From assembly GCA_028290125.1 (NCBI GenBank), contig JAQGKM010000185.1, positions 1 through 45,834 on the forward strand: a stretch of DNA of 45,834 nucleotides, in the 5' to 3' direction. The notes under the pieces are model-generated. The model was not told the DNA's origin, did no database searches, and saw only the letters and a program-made list of their open reading frames with translations. The number at the start of each line of letters is the position of its first letter. The first letter of the stretch is position 1. Origin of the DNA: Hyphomicrobiales bacterium. Its GTDB lineage: Bacteria > Pseudomonadota > Alphaproteobacteria > Rhizobiales > Beijerinckiaceae. A program made the position numbers and the translations under genes. This document shows positions 8,252 to 16,072 of the stretch, one piece after another.

Positions 8252-9556
8252 TTATGGGACTTGAAGCGCGCCGGTCAATGGAGCGGCGCCCAGCGCCGAT
8301 GCGAGAAGTTTGTGCAGGCCGGCGATCGCGGGTCCACCCGTCAAGGCGCGCGCCCGGCGCAGCCCGGCCGCAGCCGTGCGGCGGCGATAGTCGTCATCCT
8401 CCAGCATGCGACGCAAGGCCGCGGCGAGCGCCGTTTCGGAGCCTGCTTCGACGAAATGCGCCGCGCCTTGCCAGAATTCGCGATTGGCGCGCGTGTCCGG
8501 CAGGATCAACGCACAGCCCGTGCAGGCCGCGCGCCAGACCAGGCGCTCGAAGCTCGTGCCGGTGGCGACGCTGTAAAACGCCGTCGCGCGCAGCAGCAGC
8601 GCCTCGGCGGCGGCGACGCCCATGGGCTCCAGCCCGTGGGCGTTTTCAAGACAGATCCCGCGCACGGACTCGCCGTCCGCAACTGACAGCTTCGTGTCGA
8701 ACAGAAGCGTCTGCCCACAGATCTGCCCGGCGGCGCGATCGAGACGCTGCAGGTCGATCGGGTCGGCGATGGCCGCGCCAGCGACGATGAAAGCGGCGTC
8801 GTTGGCGCGTCGCTCGTGAAACTCGGACTTGCGGAACACAGGGGGCAGGACAGACGGTGGCAGCGTCAGGCCGTGCGCCGCAACCAGTTCCGACGCGAAG
8901 GCGCGCGTGGGCGCGACGACGCGATCAGCGGCGTGCAGGCCCAGTCGCTCGAGAGCGCTCGCGGCTTGCACGTCGCCCGGCGCAAGCCTCGACGCCTGGT
9001 GGGGATGCTGCCGTCGCCAGTCCGCAATGCGCGACGCATCGCAGAACACCACGGTGGGCCGCGGATCGCGCCGCGCGGCTGCAAGCGCGGGGTCGTGCAG
9101 CAGGATGAGATCGGCGCGCACGCCGTCGGCCACGGTCTGCAACTCCCGCACGCATGCGGCGGCATCGGTCTGCGGACGGGTCACCGGGCCACCGTTCCAC
9201 GCGCTGACGCCTGGGATGCGGGACAGCAAGCGCAGGTCGTCGGGCGTGAAAGCCTCGCCGACCGCTGCAAGAACGACGTCGAGGTCCAGCGCGGCGAGGT
9301 GCCCGGCGAAGGCCAGCGCATCTTCAAAAGCCATCTCATCGGCAAGCGGGCGCGCTTGGCCCGGCGCGGCCTCGCGCGCGACGGTCATCAGAAAGCGCCG
9401 TCCGGCAAGTGGCGAGAGTGGGCCGGGCGCTCCGGTCAGCATCGGGAGCAGGCTGTTGGCGGAGGGCGGCCGCGACGGGGCCGGTTTGGCGGGCGGCGCC
9501 TGATTCGGCGTCGGGAAAATGTCCGCTTCGATGCGACGGTTCATCCCTTCGGCCAT
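8252..9556 (-). CDS. Glycosyltransferase-like protein, GT-B fold
   Basis: A 434-residue soluble protein with a Pro-rich N-terminus (about 15-35). Its C-terminal half resembles GT4-type glycosyltransferases: a region with G-x-E-P-M-G-V-A-A-A-E-A-L, then DTRANREFW and a run of the AGSETALAAALRRML type, which commonly closes the nucleotide-sugar half. The N-terminal half is weakly conserved, and the EX7E motif is not clear, so the donor and acceptor are unknown and activity is not assured. The start at 9556 follows a run of G residues acting as ribosome site. An alternative in-frame ATG is at 9544. The DHA2 exporter follows on the same strand. Confidence 0.6.
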   Translation of the reverse strand: MAEGMNRRIEADIFPTPNQAPPAKPAPSRPPSANSLLPMLTGAPGPLSPLAGRRFLMTVAREAAPGQARPLADEMAFEDALAFAGHLAALDLDVVLAAVGEAFTPDDLRLLSRIPGVSAWNGGPVTRPQTDAAACVRELQTVADGVRADLILLHDPALAAARRDPRPTVVFCDASRIADWRRQHPHQASRLAPGDVQAASALERLGLHAADRVVAPTRAFASELVAAHGLTLPPSVLPPVFRKSEFHERRANDAAFIVAGAAIADPIDLQRLDRAAGQICGQTLLFDTKLSVADGESVRGICLENAHGLEPMGVAAAEALLLRATAFYSVATGTSFERLVWRAACTGCALILPDTRANREFWQGAAHFVEAGSETALAAALRRMLEDDDYRRRTAAAGLRRARALTGGPAIAGLHKLLASALGAAPLTGALQVP

Positions 9557-9761
9557 GTTCCCCCCTGGAGAGCGACTTATTGATCCAGCGGCACAACTCC
9601 GCTTGCAGTTGCGAGTTGCTGCCCGGAAGCGGACGGATTTGTGGCAGGCGGAAAGCCTTGTCGTTTTATCGGCTACGCTTCATATGAGAACGGGCCCGTC
9701 CTGCGGTGGCCCAAAAATTCACGAGACCAGATTCGTCTGGCGCAATGCTCGAGGAGTTCGC

Positions 9762-10157
9762 ATGCAGTTGAAAATTTCCATGGTGGCCGCCGCCGCTTTC
9801 GCCGCCCTCGGGTTTGCCGGACAGGCGATGGCGCAGGACGTCGAAGCTGGCGAGAAGAGCTTCACGAAGTGCCGCGCCTGTCATCAGGTGGGCGAGACCG
9901 CCAAGAACAGCGTCGGCCCCAACCTCAACGGTCTGATCGGCCGCCACTCCGGCACGATCGAGGGATATAATTATTCCGAGGCCAACAAGAATTCGGGCCT
10001 GACCTGGGATGAAGCCACCTTCAAGGACTACATCAAGAACCCGCGCGCGAAAGTGCCCGGCACCAAGATGGTCTTCGCCGGCATCCAGAACGAAACCGAA
10101 ATCGACAACCTGACGGCTTATCTCAAGCAGTTCGGCGCCGACGGTAAGAAGAAGTAA
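9762..10157 (+). CDS. Periplasmic c-type cytochrome (class I)
   Basis: A 131-residue precursor with a signal peptide cut after AMA near residue 24 (M-Q-D follows). The haem-binding motif C-R-A-C-H lies shortly after, and the axial Met is in the T-K-M-V-F-A-G motif near 105. The layout matches small mitochondrial/bacterial cytochrome c2 proteins that shuttle electrons from the bc1 complex to oxidases. GAGGAG is well placed before the ATG. The pterin dehydratase gene starts 14 bases after the stop, so they are likely cotranscribed. Confidence 0.92.
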   Translation: MQLKISMVAAAAFAALGFAGQAMAQDVEAGEKSFTKCRACHQVGETAKNSVGPNLNGLIGRHSGTIEGYNYSEANKNSGLTWDEATFKDYIKNPRAKVPGTKMVFAGIQNETEIDNLTAYLKQFGADGKKK

Positions 10158-10171
10158 TCGGGAGCGCGCGA

Positions 10172-10534
10172 ATGTCCGATCTGGTCTTGTCCGATGACGA
10201 AATTCGCGCGCGCCTCACGCAATCGCTGCCGCACTGGCGATTGGCGCAAGGCGCCATCGAACGTGTCTACAAAACGGCGGGCTGGAAGGGCTCGCTGATG
10301 GTCGTCAACACCATTGGCCACCTCGCCGAAGCAGCGTGGCATCACCCCGAGCTTCTGGTCGCCTATCCCTCCGTCACAGTGCGGCTGAACACGCATGACG
10401 CAGGCGGCGTGACCGAAAAGGACTTCGCGCTCGCGGCGAAGATCGAAGAGGTCGTGATGTGGCGACCGGCGCGTGACGGCGTGCTGGACGGCACGCCGGA
10501 CGAGCCGGCCTACGCCTACATCAAATACGATTAG
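10172..10534 (+). CDS. phhB: Pterin-4a-carbinolamine dehydratase
   Basis: A 120-residue cytoplasmic enzyme that dehydrates 4a-hydroxytetrahydrobiopterin, the product formed by aromatic amino acid hydroxylases. The family signature is visible as H-L-A-E-A-A-W-H-H-P-E-L followed by Y-P-S-V-T-V-R-L-N-T-H-D-A-G-G-V-T, including the conserved paired His and the later His-Asp. Length is usual. No phenylalanine hydroxylase is in the window, so the partner lies elsewhere; in bacteria the protein can also help molybdopterin or pterin metabolism. It sits in a likely two-gene unit behind cytochrome c. Confidence 0.9.
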   Translation: MSDLVLSDDEIRARLTQSLPHWRLAQGAIERVYKTAGWKGSLMVVNTIGHLAEAAWHHPELLVAYPSVTVRLNTHDAGGVTEKDFALAAKIEEVVMWRPARDGVLDGTPDEPAYAYIKYD

Positions 10535-10537
10535 CCG

Positions 10538-12502
10538 TTACGCCACAGCGTTCTTTGGCGCCTCAGGTTCGGTGACGGTCTTGCGTTTGGCTGCATCGAG
10601 GCAAACTTCCAGAGCTTTCGGCAGCGACGTCGTGCAGACATCCGTGCCGGTGCTGGCGCAGAGTTCGGGCGCACGCTCCTGCGTCTCCTTCGGCATCCAG
10701 AAGCAACCCACGAGACGCGCGTTCGGCAACCGGCGGCGGATGCGCCGCACCGCATAGCGCAGATGCGCGCCCGCGAGATCGGCATCGAAGGCCGACAGAC
10801 ACACGAGCGCGACGCCTTGAGCGGGCAGGCGTGTGATGCGGCCCGGCGCGAGCGTGTCGGCGCTGGCGACCTGTGCGCCGACGCCATGCTTGCGCAGCAT
10901 CTGCGCCAGCACCGTCGCCGCCGCTTCGTCGAGCGGGCTGCGCGCCGAGATACAAAGCACGGCGGTCTCGCTCGAAAACTCTTCCGCGAGCTGCTCAGGC
11001 GTCAGGACCGGCAGCTCCGGCGCAAGCGACAGGACGGGCGAGGGCGCATCGGCGTCGCGCGACTCCGCTTCCGGATTTGTGGGTTCGAGATCGGCGTCGT
11101 CGAGATCGTCGATCACTTCGCCGATCGTGTCGCGAATGCCGGCTTGATGCGAGTTGTCGAGCAGGCCTCGGCGCAGGTCCGCCTGGCCCATCATCAGGCT
11201 CGGCAGCGCGATGTCGTCGTAGAAATCGACCAGACGGCCGGTGCGCAGGAAGTCGGTCGCCTGATCGGCGGCTTCCGACGGATCGCCCGCCAGCATGCGC
11301 TGGTAGAAACTTTCCGATGGCGACAGCGCTGGCGCGTCGCTCAGCACGATGTCGAGGAAGGTCAGTCGTTCGACATGGCGCCCCATCACCACCAGACAAA
11401 CCGTCAGCGGCGTCGACAGCAGCAGGCCGATGGGTCCCCACAGCCATGTCCAGAACGTCGCCGAGACGACGACGGCAATGGGAGAAAGGCCCGTGGAATG
11501 CCCGTAAAGCAGCGGCTCGATGACCTGTCCGACGAGCGGCTCGAGCACGAGGAACAGCGCGAGCGTCAGGAACACCATGCTCCAGCCGGGATCTACGGCG
11601 GCGGCCAGCGCAAGCGGCCCGATGCCGGACGCGATGGCGCCGATGTAGGGCACGAAGCGCAGGATGCCGGCGAGCAGGCCCCACAACATCGGGCTGGGCA
11701 CGCCAATCAGCGACAAGCCAATGGCGATCACCACGCCGAATGCCGCGTTGAGCGCGGTCTGCACGAGGAAGAAGCGGCTGAGGCGCCGCGCCGCGTCGTC
11801 GAGCGCGACGGTCGTGCGATGCAAATCGCCGCCGCCGAACAGCCGGATCATGCGGTCGCGCAGATCCTCACGCTGCATCAGAATGAAGACGATGAAGATC
11901 GCGATGATGCCGACGGTCGCCAGCGGCTCCAGGACGGTCGAGGCGACGGTCTGCAGCATGTCCATCGGGCCGGGCGCCGGCTGATGCACTTCCACCGGCA
12001 CGGGTTCGGGCGCCGAGTCCTGCGAGCCTGACTGCGCCTGCGTGTTGTTCTGGGCGTCGGACCTGCGGCGCGCAAACGGATTTCCGACGCCTTTCATCGC
12101 CTCGGCGATATGCGAGATGAAGCTGTTGCCGGTCGCCGCCGTGCGCATCGTCTCCATCTTTTGCGAGATGGTCACCTGATAGCGCGGGAGCTCGTTGGCG
12201 AGGTCCGACACCTGCCGCGTGATGATCGTGCCGAGTCCGAAGATGAAGCTGAACGCGATGGCGACGACGAGCAGCACCGCGAAGGTGCGCGGCAGCTTCC
12301 AGCGCCGCAATTGCAGGACGGCGGGCGCGAGAACGAAACTGAGAAGCACCGCAATGGCGATCGGCACGAAGATCTGCCGGCCGAGATACAGCGCGGCGAT
12401 GATGAAAGCCGCGACCACGATGGTCGTGAGCGTATCGTCGTTGCGCTTGCCGCCGAGGCGCATTTTCGTGCGCGTCGACGACGGGGAGAGCAGGTCACTC
12501 AT
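10538..12502 (-). CDS. AI-2E/PerM family membrane protein with C-terminal fused domain
   Basis: About 654 residues from the ATG at 12502 (an earlier in-frame start at 12550 is possible). Residues 15-400 are the AI-2E transporter (PerM/TqsA, UPF0118) fold with about eight membrane segments: a double hydrophobic N-terminus, a long loop rich in Gln, Pro and Asn, then a helical core containing PSPMLWGLLAGILRFVPYIG, a hallmark of the family. The C-terminal 250 residues are hydrophilic and end in a Rossmann-like segment (ETAVLCISARSPLDEAAA onward), unlike the short E. coli members. The cargo of such proteins is largely unproven, some acting as ion or signal transporters. The gene is convergent with phhB. 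Confidence 0.85.
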   Translation of the reverse strand: MSDLLSPSSTRTKMRLGGKRNDDTLTTIVVAAFIIAALYLGRQIFVPIAIAVLLSFVLAPAVLQLRRWKLPRTFAVLLVVAIAFSFIFGLGTIITRQVSDLANELPRYQVTISQKMETMRTAATGNSFISHIAEAMKGVGNPFARRRSDAQNNTQAQSGSQDSAPEPVPVEVHQPAPGPMDMLQTVASTVLEPLATVGIIAIFIVFILMQREDLRDRMIRLFGGGDLHRTTVALDDAARRLSRFFLVQTALNAAFGVVIAIGLSLIGVPSPMLWGLLAGILRFVPYIGAIASGIGPLALAAAVDPGWSMVFLTLALFLVLEPLVGQVIEPLLYGHSTGLSPIAVVVSATFWTWLWGPIGLLLSTPLTVCLVVMGRHVERLTFLDIVLSDAPALSPSESFYQRMLAGDPSEAADQATDFLRTGRLVDFYDDIALPSLMMGQADLRRGLLDNSHQAGIRDTIGEVIDDLDDADLEPTNPEAESRDADAPSPVLSLAPELPVLTPEQLAEEFSSETAVLCISARSPLDEAAATVLAQMLRKHGVGAQVASADTLAPGRITRLPAQGVALVCLSAFDADLAGAHLRYAVRRIRRRLPNARLVGCFWMPKETQERAPELCASTGTDVCTTSLPKALEVCLDAAKRKTVTEPEAPKNAVA

Positions 12503-12569
12503 TGCGGGCGGGGCTCCATCGGGTCGTGTCGTTTGCAAGCTGCCGCACATCGCGCGCCGTTCGCGTGCA

Positions 12570-12594
12570 AACTGCCGAGGTGGGGCTAGGTTCC
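12570..12594 (-). promoter_or_regulatory. Possible EcfG-type promoter of the AI-2E family gene
   Basis: Minus strand GGAAC (12590-12594), 16-base spacer, AGTT (12570-12573). The -10 deviates from CGTT in the first base, so this is weaker than the other sites. Confidence 0.4.
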
Positions 12595-12644
12595 TTGCCT
12601 CTGGATGTCGAGGACGCTAGGAAGCCGTCAGGAGTTCGCGCGCC

Positions 12645-14087
12645 ATGGATCAACGCAGGCCCGATGAAGCGCCGACGGCGCGCCTTGGCGCGCTCGCGAC
12701 CTTGCCGGTGTTCTTCCGGCTTTCCGGCAAGCCCGTGCTGCTGGCCGGCGGCGGCGACGGCGCGGCCTGGAAGGCGGAGCTTCTGGCCGCCACCGGCGCG
12801 CAGGTGCGCGTGTTCGCAGCCGAGCCGGGCGCGAAGATGCGGCAGGCGGCGACCGACCTCGACAACATCGATCTTGTTTCCCGCGCCTGGACGCCGGCCG
12901 ATTTCGCCGGCTGCGCACTGGCTGTGGGCGATGTCGAAAGCGACGATGAAGGCCGCCTGTTTCGCGACGCCGCGCGCGCGGCGGGCGTGCCGGTCAACGT
13001 CGTCGATCGTCCGGCGCTGTGCGATTTCCAGTTCGGCAGCATCGTCGAGCGTTCGCCCGTGGTGATCGGCATTTCGACCGATGGCGCGGCGCCGGTCTTC
13101 GGTCAGGAGATCCGCGCCCGCATCGAGGCGGTGCTGCCGCAGGGCCTGCGGGCGTGGGCGGCGGCGGCCAAGGCCTGGCGGCCTGCGGTCATGGCGCGCA
13201 ACCTCGATTTCCGGACCCGCCGCCGCTTCTGGGAGCGTTTCACCCGCCGCGCCATGGACCAGGCCGATGCGCAACCCACCGAGGCCGATCTCGCGGCGCT
13301 GCTGGCGACCCTCGACACGGATGCTGCCGCCGGCCCGGCGCGCGGTTCGGTCGTGCTGGTTGGCGCCGGGCCGGGCGATCCCGACCTGCTCACCGTGAAG
13401 GCGGTGCGCGCCCTGCAATCGGCGGACGTCGTGCTCTACGACGACCTGGTGTCGCCACGCACCGTCAACGCCGCTCGCCGCGAGGCCACGCGAATCGCGG
13501 TCGGCAAGCGGGGTTACAAGCCGTCCTGCACGCAGGAGGACATTACGGCCCTGATCGTCTCGCTCGCACGCGAGGGCAAGCGGGTGGTGCGGCTGAAGGG
13601 CGGCGATCCGATGATCTTCGGGAGGGCCGGGGAGGAGATCGCCGGCGTCCTCGCGGCGGGCGTTCCGCTCGAGATCATCCCGGGCGTGACGGCGGCGGCC
13701 GGCGCCGCGGCGTCGCTCGGCCTGTCCCTGACCGAGCGCGAGACCGCGCGGCGCGTGCAGTTCATCACCGCCCACGCCCGCAATGGCCGCTTGCCGGACG
13801 ATCTCGCCTGGGCGGCGCTGACCGATCCCCGCAGCACGACGGTCGTCTACATGGGCGTCAAGACATTGCCGGTTCTGGTGGAACGCCTGCTGGCGGAGGG
13901 TCTCGACCCGCAGACCCCGGGCATCGTGGTCGAGCGCGCCACATGGCCCGACGAGCGACGCATCACGGGACCGATCGTCGATCTGCCGGCCAGAGTCGCT
14001 TCCGCCAACCCGGCGGGCCCCTGTCTCGTGCTGATCGGCGCGGCGCTGGGCGGCGCGCCGCTGGCTCTCGACAGATTCCGGGGCTGA
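12645..14087 (+). CDS. cysG: Siroheme synthase, fused CysG type
   Basis: A 480-residue fusion. The N-terminal 215 residues are the precorrin-2 dehydrogenase/sirohydrochlorin ferrochelatase (KPVLLAGGGDGAAWKAELL nucleotide-binding loop). The C-terminal part from about 235 is uroporphyrinogen-III C-methyltransferase, with VLVGAGPGDPDLLTVKA and RLKGGDPMIFGRAGEE motifs. Together they convert uroporphyrinogen III to siroheme, the cofactor of sulfite and nitrite reductases. Length is that of normal CysG (about 457-480). The sulfite reductase genes often found beside it in alphaproteobacteria are not seen here. It is divergent from the AI-2E gene. Confidence 0.95.
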   Translation: MDQRRPDEAPTARLGALATLPVFFRLSGKPVLLAGGGDGAAWKAELLAATGAQVRVFAAEPGAKMRQAATDLDNIDLVSRAWTPADFAGCALAVGDVESDDEGRLFRDAARAAGVPVNVVDRPALCDFQFGSIVERSPVVIGISTDGAAPVFGQEIRARIEAVLPQGLRAWAAAAKAWRPAVMARNLDFRTRRRFWERFTRRAMDQADAQPTEADLAALLATLDTDAAAGPARGSVVLVGAGPGDPDLLTVKAVRALQSADVVLYDDLVSPRTVNAARREATRIAVGKRGYKPSCTQEDITALIVSLAREGKRVVRLKGGDPMIFGRAGEEIAGVLAAGVPLEIIPGVTAAAGAAASLGLSLTERETARRVQFITAHARNGRLPDDLAWAALTDPRSTTVVYMGVKTLPVLVERLLAEGLDPQTPGIVVERATWPDERRITGPIVDLPARVASANPAGPCLVLIGAALGGAPLALDRFRG

Positions 14088-14152
14088 ATCTCGAAATAGC
14101 TACAAACACTTGGCTTTTCAGCTTTGTAGAACAATGGGTCACCGGCTTTGGG

Positions 14153-14178
14153 GGAACCGTTAACCCTCCCGCTCCGTT
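14153..14178 (+). promoter_or_regulatory. EcfG-type promoter of first KGG gene
   Basis: GGAAC (14153-14157), 17-base spacer, CGTT (14175-14178), 29 bases before the ATG at 14208. Confidence 0.85.
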
Positions 14179-14207
14179 ACGAAGCAGGTCACAGCGAGGA
14201 GGACCGC

Positions 14208-14420
14208 ATGGAGCAGGAGCGCAAATCTACGTCTAACCGGGGGTTCGCATCGATGGATCGCGAAAAGCAGCGAGAGATCGCGCGAAAGGGTGGGCGAAGC
14301 GTTCCCAATGAGAAACGCAGCTTCTCCCAGAACCATCAGCTGGCTTCGGAAGCGGGACGCAAGGGTGGGCATTCTTCGCATGGCAACCGCCGTGCGGCTG
14401 CTAACCCGACTGTATCCTGA
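14208..14420 (+). CDS. KGG-motif stress-induced small protein
   Basis: A 70-residue, very hydrophilic protein of the YciG/con-10 (KGG repeat) family. It contains the unit REIARKGG-x-S-V-P-N-E-K-R-S-F-S-Q-N, then EAGRKGG. These proteins are induced by general stress and in stationary phase across many bacteria; their biochemical role is unclear. The start at 14208 is chosen over the longer reading from 14148 because AGGAGG lies six bases upstream and because the EcfG promoter would otherwise be inside the gene. A terminator follows, shared with the convergent second KGG gene. Confidence 0.85.
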   Translation: MEQERKSTSNRGFASMDREKQREIARKGGRSVPNEKRSFSQNHQLASEAGRKGGHSSHGNRRAAANPTVS

Positions 14421-14446
14421 CGCTCTCACGTTTCTTCGACAAAAAG

Positions 14447-14475
14447 AAAAGCGCCGCGGAAACGCGGCGCTTTTT
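14447..14475. terminator. Bidirectional intrinsic terminator
   Basis: A 12-bp perfect stem (AAAAGCGCCGCG / CGCGGCGCTTTT) with a GAAA loop and T run, between the two convergent KGG genes. It can act in both directions. Confidence 0.9.
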
Positions 14476-14496
14476 AACTTGCGTAAAAGGTCCAGG

Positions 14497-14775
14497 TCAC
14501 TCGGAAGCCGGGCTCGCAGCCTTTTTGCCACCATGCGAGGCATGTCCGCCCTTGCGGCCGGCCTGCGAGGCGAGCTCGTGGTTCTGGGAGAAGCTGCGCT
14601 TCGAGGGATTCACATTCTGTCCACCCTTGCGGCCAGCTTCAGCGGCCAGGCCCGGGTTCTGCGAGAAGCTGCGCTTCTCGTTCGGCACGCTCTCACCACC
14701 CTTGCGGGCGATCTCGCGCTGGCGCTCAGGGCTCATGGCGGCAAAGCCGCGAAGGGACTTCTTCTTCTCTTCCAT
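14497..14775 (-). CDS. KGG-motif stress-induced small protein with two repeats
   Basis: A 92-residue hydrophilic protein of the KGG (YciG/con-10) family, paralogous to its convergent neighbour. It has REIARKGG followed by two copies of K-R-S-F-S-Q-N-x7-A-G-R-K-G-G and a Lys/Ala-rich tail. The reading frame extends upstream to an ATG at 14811, but the EcfG-type promoter ends at 14818, so that start would be essentially leaderless; the ATG at 14775 (M-E-E-K-K-K) fits the family better. Stress-linked role inferred from family and promoter. Confidence 0.85.
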   Translation of the reverse strand: MEEKKKSLRGFAAMSPERQREIARKGGESVPNEKRSFSQNPGLAAEAGRKGGQNVNPSKRSFSQNHELASQAGRKGGHASHGGKKAASPASE

Positions 14776-14817
14776 GGCAGGTCTCGCTGCGGTTGCGGTC
14801 AAGATTGACATGAGGGT

Positions 14818-14842
14818 AACGCGAAGGATCAGCTTGGGTTCC
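14818..14842 (-). promoter_or_regulatory. EcfG-type promoter of second KGG gene
   Basis: Minus strand GGAAC (14838-14842), 16-base spacer, CGTT (14818-14821). It is divergent to the lipoprotein promoter 58 bases away. Confidence 0.85.
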
Positions 14843-14899
14843 TGCCAAGACGCAGCTTTTTTTGCAAAGTTTCGGCTTTGGTCGCGTCGGCAGCCTCAA

Positions 14900-14924
14900 G
14901 GAACTTCCGTTTTTTTCAACCGTT
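14900..14924 (+). promoter_or_regulatory. EcfG-type promoter of the lipoprotein gene
   Basis: GGAAC (14900-14904), 16-base spacer ending in a T-rich stretch, CGTT (14921-14924). The gene starts at 14963. Confidence 0.85.
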
Positions 14925-14962
14925 GAGGTCACGTCATCTCGGCGTAGCAATGGAGGACGCCC

Positions 14963-15226
14963 TTGAAAAAGATTCTTTTGGCTTCGACTTTCGCCATAGC
15001 CCTGGCCGGCTGTAACTCTCCTGGCGACCGTGCGCTCGGTGGCGCGGCTCTCGGCGGCGTCGCCGGTGCGGCGATCGGCGGTGCGGCGACCGGTACGGGC
15101 GGCGGCGCTCTTGCGGGCGCGGCCATCGGTGCGGTCGGCGGGGCCGCGATCGGCGCCTCGACGGCTCCGCGCTACGACCGTTGCTACATCGACGATTACG
15201 GCCGCGAGATCTGCCGCCGCTACTGA
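14963..15226 (+). CDS. Glycine-zipper lipoprotein
   Basis: An 87-residue envelope lipoprotein. The signal peptide ends in the lipobox L-A-G-C with the acylated Cys at 17. Residues 24-66 form a glycine-zipper (repeats of G-G-A-A-x-G-G-x-x-G-A-A-I-G), as in osmotically inducible OsmB/YMGG-type proteins. The tail holds two Cys (C-Y-I-D-D-Y-G-R-E-I-C). The start is TTG at 14963, supported by GGAGG seven bases upstream. It sits behind its own EcfG-type promoter and before a strong terminator, so it is a single-gene unit of the stress regulon. Precise function is unknown. Confidence 0.85.
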   Translation: MKKILLASTFAIALAGCNSPGDRALGGAALGGVAGAAIGGAATGTGGGALAGAAIGAVGGAAIGASTAPRYDRCYIDDYGREICRRY

Positions 15227-15249
15227 TCCGGCAGACGGACCAAAAAGAA

Positions 15250-15276
15250 GGGCGCCTCGATCGAGGCGCCCTTTTT
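15250..15276. terminator. Bidirectional intrinsic terminator
   Basis: Perfect 11-bp inverted repeat (GGGCGCCTCGA / TCGAGGCGCCC) flanked by A run and T run, between the lipoprotein and the 45-residue membrane protein. Confidence 0.9.
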
Positions 15277-15302
15277 CGTGGCTGCTTGCGGTTGGGGCCG
15301 GT

Positions 15303-15440
15303 TCAGTAGACGCCGGAATAAAGAACGATGCCGACGATCACCGCGAGAAGCAGGACGGCTCCAAGTATCATGGTCAGGCGCACACCGCCCTTGCCCTGGC
15401 GCGCATCCTGCTGGTTGAGACGGGTTTGCGGTTCGCTCAT
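15303..15440 (-). CDS. Small single-span membrane protein (45 aa)
   Basis: A short gene on the minus strand. The product has a polar N-terminus of about 22 residues (rich in Gln and Arg) and one hydrophobic helix (about 23-40, M-I-L-G-A-V-L-L-L-A-V-I-V-G-I-V-L), ending Y-S-G-V-Y. AAGGA lies at the right distance before the ATG, and the frame stops just before the shared terminator. Such peptides are common beside stress genes in this order of bacteria, but the family is not named. It lies in the stress island without an obvious EcfG site of its own. Confidence 0.7.
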   Translation of the reverse strand: MSEPQTRLNQQDARQGKGGVRLTMILGAVLLLAVIVGIVLYSGVY

Positions 15441-15508
15441 GCATGATCCTTTATTGAACTGGCCGCCACCGCGCGAACACGGCGACGGCGCACGACGCCC
15501 CTGGACGA

Positions 15509-15997
15509 TCAGGCGTTCTGGTTGACGGTGTTGATGGCAAGCTCGCTCAGCAGCTTGTCGGTCTTCTTCTCTTCATCGAGCGTCTGCTGCAGAAGCTTGA
15601 TGGAGTTCTTCATGCCGAGCTGCTTCGCCCAGGCGATCAGCGTGCCGTAGCGCGACATTTCGTAATGTTCGATCGTCTGCGCAGCGGCGAGCATGCCGGC
15701 GTCGCGGACCTGATCGTCCTCGACCTCGTCCATGACATCCTTGGCTTCGGCGATGATGCCGTCCATCGCCTCGCAGCGCACGCCGCGCGCGGCGATTTCG
15801 CATTCTTCGAAGACCTGCTCGAGACGCTCGATCTGGCCTTCGGTTTCCTCACGGTGCTTTTCGAAGGCCTGCTTCAGTTCAGGCGACGACGCCTGCTTGA
15901 TCATCTTCGGAAGGCTGCGATAGATGAGCTTCTCGGCGTAGTAGATGTCCTTCAGCGTGTGGACAAAAAGATCCTGCATTGTCTTGACGGCGGCCAT
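15509..15997 (-). CDS. DUF892 ferritin-like protein (YciE type)
   Basis: A 162-residue helical protein of the YciE/YciF DUF892 family, which adopts a ferritin-like four-helix bundle with a possible di-metal site. The start (M-Q-D-L-F-V-H-T-L-K-D-I-Y-Y-A-E-K near 7-23) and the later E-H-Y-E-M-S-R-Y-G segment carry the Glu/His residues expected to bind metal. E. coli YciE/F is controlled by stress sigma factor and lies with a KGG protein (YciG), matching the KGG genes close by here. It has its own EcfG-type promoter just past the end of ligD. Confidence 0.9.
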   Translation of the reverse strand: MAAVKTMQDLFVHTLKDIYYAEKLIYRSLPKMIKQASSPELKQAFEKHREETEGQIERLEQVFEECEIAARGVRCEAMDGIIAEAKDVMDEVEDDQVRDAGMLAAAQTIEHYEMSRYGTLIAWAKQLGMKNSIKLLQQTLDEEKKTDKLLSELAINTVNQNA

Positions 15998-16038
15998 GAG
16001 ACGCTCCTGTGTCGCTCAGGTGAAATGGGCGAGCGCCA

Positions 16039-16063
16039 AACGAGTCGAGCGGCGTGAAGTTCC
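16039..16063 (-). promoter_or_regulatory. EcfG-type promoter of the DUF892 gene
   Basis: Minus strand GGAAC (16059-16063), 16-base spacer, CGTT (16039-16042), 41 bases before the ATG at 15997. It sits between the ligD stop and the DUF892 start. Confidence 0.85.
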
Positions 16064-16072
16064 CGCTCCACC

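Noticed and set aside
9557..9761. Possible gene or RNA between the glycosyltransferase and cytochrome c
   Set aside because: No motif, terminator or ribosome-linked frame could be supported.
15220..15444. 74-codon minus-strand frame over the 45-residue membrane protein gene
   Set aside because: It runs through the terminator and has no conserved features; the other frame gives a clean membrane helix and ribosome site.
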